A program made the position numbers and the translations under genes. The notes under the pieces were generated by a model. The model was not told the DNA's origin and made no database searches. It saw only the letters and a program-made list of their open reading frames with translations. A stretch of DNA of 64,000 nt from Anastrepha obliqua (Eukaryota; Arthropoda; Insecta; Diptera; Tephritidae), in NCBI RefSeq assembly GCF_027943255.1, contig NC_072893.1, positions 5,208,001-5,272,000 on the forward strand. Reading direction: 5' to 3'. Below are positions 21,000 to 30,919 of this stretch, one piece after another; within the stretch, counting starts at the first letter, position 1; every line of letters begins with the position of its first letter.

Positions 21000-21783
21000 G
21001 TGACACTTTTCCCATTCTCAAGCACAATTACCGCTACTCGCACTTCTTTAGTTTCATTGACAAAACCACTACCTGCGCTTCCTTTTTTCCAAATTTGTTG
21101 CCGTCAGTCTGCTGCTCCAGTAACCACAATCTCTCTGCTTTTTGATACTTTTTATTTGTCCTCGTTTTTCCTGCTGGCTCCTAGTGAGCCGCTTGACTTT
21201 CCTCAGAGTTTTGGACCAGAAGTTCTGGGCTGGGATTTGACGTTGACAAAACTGTGAAGTGGTCACTGGTAGTTGTATCCAGGCCAAATTCCACCCGAGT
21301 CGGATTTATGCACGCATCAAGTTGCAGTAAACCGATTATACTTTCTTCGGTATTTGAAAATCCCTGATACGTGTTGCTGCCGTTCTAAATGATGGTCCTA
21401 AGCAATTCAGCTCCTTTGTAAACTCCTCCCATTTTTTTGCTGCTTGAACTTTGGTGCAAATCCCTTTTGCGAATTGTGTATTCTCTTCCATTAATGCAAC
21501 CAGCCTTTCTGGTGGTCCTAAGCAATTCAGCTCCTTTGTAAACTCCTCCCATTTTTCTTGCTGCTTGAACTTTGGTGCAAATCCCTTTTGCGAATTGTGT
21601 ATTCTCTTCCATTAATGCAACCAGCCTTTCTGGTGGTCCTAAGCAATTCAGCTCCTTTGTAAACTCCTCCCATTTTTTTGCTGCTTGAACTTTGGTGCAA
21701 ATCCCTTTTGCGAATTGTGGATTCTCTTCCATTAATGCAACCAGCCTTTCTAATTGCTGTTTGGTAGTCTGAACTTTCGACCT
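21000..21783 (-). pseudogene. Harbinger-3 Myb/SANT (zeste-like) accessory protein with a triplicated segment
   Basis: An exon begins after a TTTTATGCAG acceptor at 21783 with TTKQQLERLVALMEENPQFAKG, followed by KVQAAKKWEEFTKELNCLGPP, the first helices of a Myb/SANT domain of the type carried by Harbinger elements. The 120-bp block that encodes this is present three times in tandem. Downstream, NTEESIIGLLQLDACINPTR and further degraded frames down to about 21000 fit the C-terminal part of such proteins. The gene sits beside the Harbinger-3 transposase, matching the two-gene layout. Confidence 0.7.
21394..21754. repeat. Three tandem copies of a 120-bp Myb-domain exon segment
   Basis: Copies begin GGTCCTAAGCAATTCAGC at 21394, 21514 and 21635. 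Units are 120, 121 and about 120 bp; the middle one has an extra base (TTTTTCTTGCTG), which shifts the reading frame. Otherwise the copies are almost identical, so the triplication is recent. Confidence 0.9.
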
Positions 21784-22027
21784 GCATAAAATTAACAAAA
21801 TTAGTATATGTTTATTATTTGGTTACTATAAAACAATAAATAATCGCAAACAACTTACATTTAAAAAAAAATTTCCAAAATACGCTACACAATCGAAAGC
21901 TAAATTGCATTCGGTATACAACGAAAATTTCGAGAGGCATGCACCGCTCATAATACAAAATTGACATTCGGTTTTCGATCTTCGACAACCATCGCATATT
22001 GCAGATCGAATTCAACTCATAATAGGG

Positions 22028-22804
22028 TCAGACAAATCTAGGTTTCCACTCCTTCTTTGTCCAATGATCACTTCTGGCCCTGCTATCCCACTCGCATAAA
22101 AAGAAAGGATACTTAGTGAAACCAGATTGCTGACCCAGAAGCAATCCTACAACTTTTAGGTCGCCACAAATCGACCATTGATGTTTATCATATTGAATGA
22201 ACTGAAGCAAAATTTTTAGATTTTCATGTGTCTCTTTCAAATGCACAGAATGAGCTATAGGCACTGAAGCAACTTTATTTCCATTACTTAAGAGAACAGC
22301 TTTTAGACTACGTTTACTTGAATCAATAAATAAACGAAAATCGTTCACATTATAATCTTTGAGACCCATAGTTTCCATTAACTTCGGAACATCTGTACAA
22401 TAGACTAGAGATTCTGTTTGTGCAAAAAATGAGAGAAATTCAACTTCACGATGCCTATACCATGAAAATGTGGTATCAGGAGCCAACAATTGCTCTTCTC
22501 GTAGTCTCGAACCCAACAGTTCTGCTGCTTCTTTAGGCAAATTTAAATCCCTAACAAGGTCGTTTAATTTACCCTGCGACAACGGCTTGGGGTTTACATC
22601 ACCTGGCGGAATATATTCGTCATCAGAAGTATCATTTTTATCACCTTCTTCAACAATACTTTCATTTTCAAAAGGTAATGAATTTTCTGATTCAATTTGA
22701 ATTGATGGAGAAGGAGAGTCATGATCAGCTTTATGAGGAATAGGTTTTGTAACCGAGCAAACTTCTGGATACTTGATTTTATTCTTATTTTTACTATTGA
22801 ACAC
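22028..22804 (-). CDS. Unrecognised repeated protein with conserved Asp motifs (C-terminally truncated)
   Basis: This is a 258-aa open frame, the longest in its neighbourhood. The N-terminal 90 residues are acidic and low in complexity. From about residue 95 it is compact: PKEAAELLGSRLREEQLL, then TTFSWYRHREVEFLSFF, FRLFIDSSKRSLKAVLLSNG, SIHL-like AHSVHLKETHENLKILL, WSICGDLKVVGLLLGQQSGF and FFLCEWDSRARSDHW. The spaced Asp residues (FIDSS, CGDLK, CEWDS) and the element-rich setting suggest a transposase-like fold, but no named family is recognised. It resembles, from memory, repeated uncharacterised arthropod proteins that continue beyond this stop, so the C-terminus is probably lost. Confidence 0.6.
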   Translation of the reverse strand: MFNSKNKNKIKYPEVCSVTKPIPHKADHDSPSPSIQIESENSLPFENESIVEEGDKNDTSDDEYIPPGDVNPKPLSQGKLNDLVRDLNLPKEAAELLGSRLREEQLLAPDTTFSWYRHREVEFLSFFAQTESLVYCTDVPKLMETMGLKDYNVNDFRLFIDSSKRSLKAVLLSNGNKVASVPIAHSVHLKETHENLKILLQFIQYDKHQWSICGDLKVVGLLLGQQSGFTKYPFFLCEWDSRARSDHWTKKEWKPRFV

Positions 22805-22843
22805 ATCAACTTTAGTTAAGCAAAAGTAACATCCTCATTATGT

Positions 22844-23240
22844 AAGTTAAGTTTTTATATTAAAACACCTTTTTTTAATATATTTTTTTACATAACTTTA
22901 TTTAGTCCAGTTAAGTTCTTATATTAAAACACTTTTTTATAATATATTTTTTTACATAACTTTATTTAGTCCAGTTAAGTTCTTATATTAAAACACCTTT
23001 TTTATAATATATTTCTTACATAACTTTATTTAGTCCAGTTAAGTTCTTATATTAAAACACTTCTTTATAATATATTTTTTAAATAACTTTATTTAGTCCA
23101 GTTAAGTTCTTATATTAAAACACCCTTTTTATAATATATTTCTTACATAGCTTTATTTAGTCCAGTTAAGTTTTAAAACACCTTTTTTTATAATATATTT
23201 TTTACATAACTTTATTTAGTCTAGTTAAGTTTTAAAACAA
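22844..23240. repeat. Six-copy tandem repeat of about 64 bp
   Basis: The unit contains AGTTCTTATATTAAAACAC, a T-rich run ATAATATATTTTTTACATAA and CTTTATTTAGTCCAGTTA. About six copies follow one another; the last two lack TTCTTATAT. Extremely AT-rich. It lies just upstream of the unknown 22028-22804 gene and may belong to that element, which is untested. Confidence 0.85.
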
Positions 23241-23480
23241 AACGCTGCGTTTGAACTGCACAGTGTGACGGTATTCGTAAGAATACTTGTGTCGTCGATG
23301 TCTTCCGGTCTTACGGTCAAGCCGGATCGCCGCAGCAAGTTGCGGCAACCGTCCGGTAGGTGCGGCGACAACGCATAGTGTGACAACTGTCATACAAACG
23401 CGTACGTCATTGCCATCCTTTCGCGCCGGAGCGTTTTCAACGCAGCGGTGCAAACGCATAGTGTGACTCCGGCCTTATAC
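23241..23480. other. GC-richer block with a repeated GCATAGTGTGAC motif (MITE-like)
   Basis: CACAGTGTGAC (about 23261), GCATAGTGTGAC (about 23374) and GCATAGTGTGAC (about 23456) are spaced through a GC-rich 240-bp block that contrasts with its surroundings. This kind of repeated motif is common in small non-autonomous DNA transposons, but no clean inverted ends or duplication were identified. From 23480 to 24600 no gene is seen. Confidence 0.4.
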
Positions 23481-24229
23481 GAGTATGCATTTGCTTTTTG
23501 TTGTTGTTGAAAGTAAGCAGCAAAATATATTTGCATTTCATAGCCTTGGGACAACGTGAGCTTGACGTATTTTTTTCTCCTTTTACTTATTATATGTACA
23601 AGTACTACCATCTATGCTCCTACTCTCCTCTCTCTCAGCGCCTCTAATTTTTGGTTTTGTTTTTCTTTGCTTTTTCGGCAATTGAAGTGGTTTAATATTA
23701 TATAATGGAAGCTGGCTCGTTTTTTGAATGGATTTCGTGGAAATATGTTGTTGTGCTCTTATATAAAGCGAAAATTATTACTCTGAATCGCTTTAAGTTT
23801 AGTAAAAATGTACTGAATATTTTTTTTTGTTTTGTGCCTTCTGTGCCGAAGTTTTACGCTTGTGTATGTATATATTATATAAGCTTCTGGTACATAATTG
23901 AGGAGTCATTCAGAGTAAATACAGGGCCCGCCATCTATCGTTACGGATAAAAACGCCATCTTACGTATACGGAAAAAAAGGAGTGTAATATTAAGATCGC
24001 CTCCACGTGATGCACTCTGGGAAATATAGTTTTATGAATTCTATAGCTAATTGACCTTGAAGAAAATATTCAAATTTAATATAAAAACAATCGATTTTCT
24101 TACATTAACTCTTTTAAAGGTAGAGCATAAGTCTGCTAAAAAGTTAAAATAGGTAAAAATTTGTGTTTAGTTTGAATAAAGGTGTCACCTTAATAACTCT
24201 GCATCCATATTAGAAAAGCGAAGATGAAT

Positions 24230-24470
24230 TGTTTCAAAGTAACAAATTTCAAGGAAATCTAATGAATTTTTAACATTTTCGTACGCCATATTGGATCCGC
24301 CATTTTCAATTTTGGAAATCTGACTTTAGATTTGTAATCAGCGGCATCAAAAACTCCCTAGTAACAAGTTTCAAGCAAATCGGATAAATTTTTAACATTT
24401 TCGTCCGCCATTTTGAATTTTGGGAATCTGACTACAGGTTTGTAATCAGCGACATTAAATACCTTAGGAA
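24230..24470. repeat. Diverged tandem pair, about 125 bp each
   Basis: The words AAATTTTTAACATTTTCG, CGCCATTTT and AATCTGAC...TTTGTAATCAGCG occur twice in the same order. The copies are clearly diverged. Nothing suggests coding function. Confidence 0.55.
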
Positions 24471-24616
24471 CACTGCACTTTTCATTATATCTTATCTTGG
24501 GTGTAGATAAGTTCCTATGTTCATTTTTTTCCCTACCCCCGTAGACATAAGTACACCCCCTACTCTAAGGGTGCATGCGAACAATTTGGGTTTGGGCTTA
24601 TTTCAAAGAGCAAAGT

Positions 24617-26500
24617 TCAACCTTCAATTACTGACAATAACGAAGATCGTAGCACGTTAGGGTTCTGCTCCACAATTTTTGAAAAATGGCCAAATACGCT
24701 ATTTTTAGGGTTTTCAACCCCCTTTTTCTCGAAAACCTGACGTGATGGAAAATTTTTGAACTCGGATTCGTGCTTAGCGCGAAAATTCCCTTCGGGATCA
24801 CTAGGTCCCATCTTATTCGCAAAACCGATGCAGGGCAGTGTTATCAATAGATTCGAATCAACACACACGTCATCAACTACTATATTACTTGTCATAAGCT
24901 CAAAACATTCATATTTGCCTCCTGCGAAGCCTTTCAACCGAACAAAACATTTTTCTTTCAAATTAATTTCAAATTTATTTGCAAAATTTCTTTTAATTAA
25001 CGATCGCGCACTGCCTGAATCTATTAGCGCTTCAACTACCACACTGTTTATTTTAACCATTTTCATATTAAAATTGTCTTTGTTTTCCTCAATTGTGTTA
25101 CACTTCGATTTTTGTGCTACTTCACAATTTTCTACATCATTACATTTGTACACTTTTTACGCTTTTGGGGCTCTGTGCAATTTCGAGAAATATGCCCTGG
25201 CTTGCGACAATTGTAACACACAATATTTTGATTTTCTTTTCTTTCTTTGTTATTGTTATTATTTTTTGATGTTTGTTGTGCATGCTTTTCTCGCGAAACA
25301 TCTAACTTTGACACTGAGTTTGGTTTGTACGAATATGTGTTAAACGAGCAGTAATTTACAATTGCTCTCAATAATTCAGCAGCATGATTATACGTTTTTG
25401 CCGAAAATGAGCGTTTCATATGGATATCGTTTATCCCATTGAGCACATATTTTATTATTGATTGGTAATCTAACCCCCCTGTCTACTAACAGATAACATA
25501 CGATAGTAGAATGTCTCTGGAGTTTCACTCAATGCGCGGCGCATACTCATTCATCTCATATGAATTTCGGCTGCGTTTATTTGAGCAGGAAACTCAAACA
25601 AAAAGTCACTCACAAATTTTGACCAATTTGTATACACTTCTGGAGCAGAGTCCAGCCACAGTTTAGCACAACCTTTCATTTTTACACTCACTGCAAATAA
25701 TAATAATTTATCACTCCAACCATATGCTTAGCGAAGTTGTTCTACTTTTCCAATAAATTGAGCTGATGTCAACTCTTTCACACTTGGGTCAAATGTTGGT
25801 AGAATACCAACGATATTTTTTACGCTCCCAAAATCTGAGCATGTTCTTCGTTCAGTTGCATACTCCCCCATATCGCAATACATATTTGTCGATGGATATG
25901 TATTTTGCACACATGTTGGTACATGCATATTTGCGGCGACGTGGTTTGGTTGTGAAATACCAGCAAAATGTACTCTTCTTGTCGCTGCTGTTTGATGATA
26001 TCGCGACTGCATTCCAAAAGCTGTGTTATGGCTGTTCGCATTCGTCGGCTCTCTCTCTACACGATTCATTTCATACCAACTTGTCGTATTGTTTGAGTTA
26101 TACCTAACTCCGGCGGCATACTCTCCGCTGTGACATATCGGTTGTTGCGTAGTTGCAACACAATAAGACAAACTACCTGCTGTTTGCCCTCCTCGTGCAT
26201 TTCGTATTATTTCACCATTTGGTGACGTCAGTAGTGCATTAGAGTGAGAAGGTTGACACAGCGTCGTCAAGTCTTCCCCTGTTCTAACCGTCGGCGCCAC
26301 TGAAAAATTTGAAATGCTTCGTTGATTCAACTGAATCTGTCCGTCTGTATACGACTTTGTGTTGTATATGCCATCGAATGTTCTGGAAGCAGAGCCTGCC
26401 ATCGAACGTGTCACAATGTCTTCATTAAATGATGATGCAATTTCGTATCGATTTGTATAATTTCGCGAGAGTGACGATTCACTTAGCGGCGGCGTGTTAT
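24617..26500 (-). pseudogene. Gypsy-type gag and protease relic
   Basis: Reading leftwards: a Ser/Thr/Asn-rich gag N-terminal region (25728-26414) ending ILPTFDPSVKELTSAQFIGK; a broken stretch (25450-25730) with gag-like segments; a frame ending in a CCHC zinc knuckle, CYNCRKPGHISRNC (25132-25446); and an aspartic protease with VEALIDSGSARSLI (about 25030). The protease frame closes at 24617 with no RT after it, so the copy is truncated. Several frame changes are present. The knuckle and protease order identifies Ty3/gypsy. Confidence 0.8.
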
Positions 26501-26709
26501 TGTTGTTGTTACGAGACGAAATGTCTTTGCTGGGGCCGAATCGTAACAGTTGTGAACGAGCAATTCGTCACGTAAAAGAACGCAAATCGGATTATAACTA
26601 TCGTGAACGTGTCATCGCTATCGTTATTCGGTATGATGACAAACGTCATCGAGTAATCGAACAACTCGTTCGTTCGAATTGTCATTCGATCGGTTATTTA
26701 TAAACGTAA

Positions 26710-28300
26710 TTGCGCAGAATTTCAAAGCATTAACGAAAAATGTAAGAATAACTAAGTATGTATATATTTAAGTTTTATTTAAGGTTTTTGTAAATATGTA
26801 TATATGCATTTGAATATTTATTTCAGTTCTTTTTAAATAACTATACCTGAAGTTTTGTTCAAGTTTAAATTAACTAAATTTTACGTTTTTAAATGGAGTA
26901 AAAAACAGCATTAAATGAAATTGATTTTGAATAAGTATCCATTAGTGTTTCGAGTTATTTTATTTTATTTAGGTCGGTTAGCATTATACTTCAAAAGCAT
27001 AATAGTACAATATGAAAACAAGATGGTTATGTCGAGTTCATCAACGAGATTTTAATTTGATCTCTGATTGTTTGGCCGATTCTAGTATACTGGCCTTCTC
27101 CAGACACTATGTCAGATGCGGTTTGACTCTCTCAATTTGTTGCTGTAAAGCTCACATTAAATTGTATACAAATGTTGTGAAGCGCTGCACACACATTCGC
27201 AAACCTAGCCACTTTTATAGGATCATATCTTCCTCTTTTGTTGTATTCTAGGATTCTCCACCGACCTTTCAGTACACCATTAGTTCGTTCAATGATGCAC
27301 CGTGCCTTGGAATGAATTTCGTTGAACCTTGCTTCACCTGATCCGCCCGATGGATTTCTGTACGGTGTTATGCACCACGGCTCAAGTGGATATCCAGAGT
27401 CCCCTATTAAAAACAAACAACACGTAATTAGCACAATCTAAATCAATTGTAATTATATATTGTATGTATAACACATACCTAGCAGCCAGGCATTGTCACT
27501 CCTATTGTGCAAAAAACGATGTTCCATAACCATTCGTTCGTTTGAATGCTTCCATATGAATGAGTCGTGGGCTGCACCCCCATATTGGCAGTTTATTGCG
27601 AGAATTTTCGTAGTGTGGTCGCAAATCTAACAGAAACAACCTTAAAGTAACATTCCATCTCTTTATTAAAAAACTCACCAACATCGCATTTATGCTATGA
27701 AGACCCTTCCTGTTGAAATACATATGCTCGTTGACCGTGGGCTTTTGTAGTCCAATGTGGGTGCCATCAATGCATCCAACCACTATTATTAAAAAACGAA
27801 CATTAAATAAATTTTTCACAGCTAAAACATGGACTGAATTTACCTCCTGGAATTTGATAGTTCTCAATAAACCACTCTTTGCACCTTCTCGAATCATCTG
27901 GCTCAAATTTAATATGTTTAGGACACAATTTGGCTTCAATTTCTTCCAAAACATTGCCCGTTAATTTCGAGACAGTGCTCTGGCACATTCCTATCAAATA
28001 GTCATTGCTTTTTTGCTTAATTAAATGCTTCTTTGCTTAAGCGAAACCTTTGGATAAACCTGTAAGCGAAGGATATTTTATTACCTATTTTTCGTCATAT
28101 ATAAAGTACTTACGCATTGTTTGATAATGCTAGCGGATTGCTTTTGTCTCGAAGTTGTTTTCGCACAACTCTTTCATTATTTTCTTCATCGCTGAAACTT
28201 AAATAAAAGAAAATACTCGGATCCGTTTAAACTTTTTATATTTTCGTTACTTTCTGCGGTTTATTTTGACACTTCAAATTCTATTGTGACTTAAAAAAAC
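26710..28300 (-). mobile_element. PIF/Harbinger relic (Harbinger-4) lying within gypsy gag sequence
   Basis: A Harbinger transposase gene occupies about 27132-28200 between a SAP-domain gag N-terminus (28397-28642) and more gag sequence (below 26500), so the element probably inserted in a gag gene. The ends could not be fixed because no convincing TIR pair was seen; the bounds given are approximate. The 26710-27010 stretch is AT-rich and non-coding. Confidence 0.6.
27132..28200 (-). pseudogene. Harbinger-4 transposase, multi-exon, degraded
   Basis: Pieces in order are ENNERVVRKQLRDKSNPLAL with a GTAAGT donor; then IQRFRLSKEAF (stop follows); MIGMCQSTVSKLTGNVLEEI (HTH-like); VVGCIDGTHIGLQKPTV with the first Asp; an exon starting ICDHTTKILAINCQYGG; and GDSGYPLEPWCITPYRN with the second Asp after a short intron (about 27403-27478). 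The Glu lies in RCIIERTNGVLKGRWR. All three catalytic residues are visible, but a stop after SKEAF and at least one frame disruption suggest a pseudogene. This is a fourth, distinct Harbinger lineage here. Confidence 0.82.
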
Positions 28301-28396
28301 GAAGAAGATGAGAAAAATAATCGATAAACCAAATTACAATTACGATACATCTTCTTCCGACTGTTATGATCCCAACTCGTTCATTCGATTATCGAC

Positions 28397-28642
28397 TCAC
28401 GTTATTTGTGTTCGAACGATTGTAGTTTCGTTAACGACTGTCACGATTCGACCCCTGTTTTCTAGCACGCGTAACCGGCGTTCAAAACTTTCATTTAACG
28501 CGTTTTCAAATTGTAATTGTTCACTATGCTGGTGCGTACATAGCCTTTCGACCAGCTTTGCTTTATTACCGGCGGTTGATAATCCAAGTTCACGCAACTT
28601 CTGGCGTAATTCTACCACTGTCATGTTACTGAATTTTTCCAT
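28397..28642 (-). pseudogene. SAP-domain N-terminus of a gypsy-type gag
   Basis: MTVVELRQKLRELGLSTAGN followed by KAKLVERL is a canonical SAP helix-extended loop-helix, a DNA-binding domain found at the start of some insect gypsy gag proteins. An ENALNESFERRLRVLEN segment follows. The frame is lost at about 28390. It probably belongs to the same gag as 24617-26500, with Harbinger-4 between them, though the joining frame was not verified. The stretch 28660-29000 to its right is AT-rich leader or LTR-like sequence without a gene. Confidence 0.65.
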
Positions 28643-29006
28643 TTCTATTTTATTTTTGTTCTTTTAATTTTCAATAAATCTTTTAACGCAAATCAACAGA
28701 CTTTTCACTTCTGGACGTGCAACACTTTTTCTGCTTATAGACGCTTCGAGTTTCGCACACGAACATTCACGTTCCACTGTCAGGCATAGATCACGTCTCA
28801 CTTCTGAAATTGTCAGGAACTTACCGAGTGAGATGCCTTGGATTATCAATCGAAACAGTTGAGAATTATATTTAAAGTTTTAATTAATATTAATCAGATA
28901 AATGTTCACATAAAATTACAGGTCAATATATATTTAATTCAGTAATTGCATTTTTTATGTTATACTGCACGCTTCGATAGTTCAACTCGACTGCCTGATG
29001 TTTTCG

Positions 29007-30608
29007 TTAACTCTCTCTCATCTGCTCTTCATATCTCTCTATGCCAATTAGCCACCAGATTGTTAGGGTTGCATTTTTATGTATGTGACACTGGGTTGCG
29101 TTCTGGATTTGTAGCCTTTTAATAACCTCTTTCGCTGATGTCGTTTTAGTTGGGTACAGCCAACAAAATTTTGGGAATCCATCAATCACTGCAAATATAT
29201 GTTTGTAAAGCTTGCTTGTCGATTTCAATGGGCCAAGGAAGTCGACGTGATACGTTTGGAGTGGTATTTCACCTTTCTGTAAAAGATGTAGCTCACCTTC
29301 CTGTTTACCTAGTTTTCTGTTTGAAATAATGCATCTCTGGCGATGGCGATAGCTTTTGATTTTCTACAACATGCCCTAAAAATTCTATTTTTGTTTTTAA
29401 TAATTGACACTTCTTAAAATTTATGTCGAGTCCATAGTCCTTGCAAACTTGCATTACTTCTTCTAAATTTTTTAAAGCACTCTCTTCGTTTTGAGCAGGG
29501 ATAATCACATCGTCAATATAAAGTAGCGCGGTACCTCTACGCACCAAGTCTCTAAAAATTGCATTTATATGCCTCTGGAAAACACTCGGAGAATTCAACA
29601 AGCCGAAAGGCACTTTCAAAAATTGATACTGACCGTTGTGTGTTACGAAAGCTGTGTATTTACGACTAGACTCAGCTATGGGCACATGGAAAAACCCGTT
29701 TCGTAAGTCAATTGTAGAAAAAATTTTAGCATTTTGTAATTGGTCAAGCTGATCTTCAATTAAAGGTAAAGGAAAATGATCTTTTATCATCACTTTATTT
29801 AGTCTTCGAAAGTCGATACACAGTCTTGGGGTACCATCACGCTTCTTTACCAACATAACCGGACTACAAAATTCAGAATCCGAGGCTTCTATTATGCCAT
29901 CACTTAACCACTGTTCCACCTGACTGTCTACAATGTGTTTTTCAGCTATAGGTAAACGTCGCGCCCTCGAAAATATTGGCGACTCATCTTTAAAAATAAT
30001 TTTCATTTGAACATTTGTAAAATTTTGTTTATTTGGTTGATAAGTTTTTACCATGTCGCGCACCTTTTGTTTTGATCCTATTTGGGCCATTTCACAGATA
30101 TCAATTTCTTTTTCGTCCGCAGCTATGTTAATGTCGATCATAAAAAACTTTGAATTATCATCACTGTCATTTTCTACTTTTTTGATATGCAACCCTTCAC
30201 GATCTATCTTTACTTCAGCGTAAGCGCAAACGTTCTCTCCGATTATCACTTCACAATCTAGGAACTTTGAAGGTACAACCAAAAATTCTAATTCATATAT
30301 TTCGCCGTCTATCTCAATTTTATATTTCGACGCACCCATTGGCTTTACTGCATTTTTAGTGTCACACTCACCATATGTGAAATATTACATTCCTTTAAAT
30401 AAGGTTTATTCAACACATTATACACACTCTCAGTAATGAGGCTAAACTTACTCCCCGTATCAAATAATGCTATTAATTTTTTATCATTCATTATTACATC
30501 TTTGTTCATTATTCTTCGTTTTCCCGTAATAAGTCGTGTGTTTCGCTGAGCGTCTTTGTTTAAACTCTTATTGTTTGTGAAATTTTTAGCAATATGGCCA
30601 TACTCCAT
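29007..30608 (-). pseudogene. Gypsy-type pol relic (protease, RT, fragment of integrase)
   Basis: From right to left: a weak zinc-knuckle remnant (EYGHIAKNF) and a protease with LIALFDTGSKFSLI (30345-30608). Then comes a long RT frame (29305-30339) with RLCIDFRRLNKVM, FSTIDLRNGFFH, KVPFGLLNSPSVFQR and LLYIDDVIIPA, ending just after IEFLGHVVENQ. After about 60 bases the sequence jumps to integrase (FLGPLKSTSKLYKHIFAVID), so RNase H and the integrase finger are deleted. Frame breaks separate protease and RT. It is a different lineage from the 412-like element. Confidence 0.85.
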
Positions 30609-30795
30609 GATTCAATTATACAAGGTTAAGTAAAGTTTGACAACTGATTTCGGATGCTACTTAATCCGTTGATGCAATTTGGAAGCAAGGGAAAAAAGGG
30701 CATAAGTTTATCCCCTTTCTGAAAATGTAGTAAAAAATTGAAAAAGGTCGTTGTAAGCCGTAGAATAATTTTATGTTATTTTATAAGTGGTACTT

Positions 30796-30816
30796 GGTTG
30801 GTTGGTTGGTTGGTTT
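30796..30816 (-). repeat. Simple-repeat 3' tail of the LOA element
   Basis: Five GGTT units on the plus strand, read as (AACC)n at the 3' end of the element, stand where many LINEs have poly(A). LOA-type elements often end in short tandem repeats. Confidence 0.8.
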
Positions 30817-30919
30817 AAGGGTGACCCCGCATCGGAGTGCCACATAGACCGCAAGTTGGGTCCGTTGTGTTGCCCTGGAGCTCATTATGTTACATGATTT
30901 CCCCACCTAACCGAGATTT

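Noticed and set aside
28870..29062. Complete gypsy LTR with PBS
   Set aside because: Sequence between the pol relic and the SAP gag is LTR-like, but no paired copy, convincing PBS or TG...CA limits were found.
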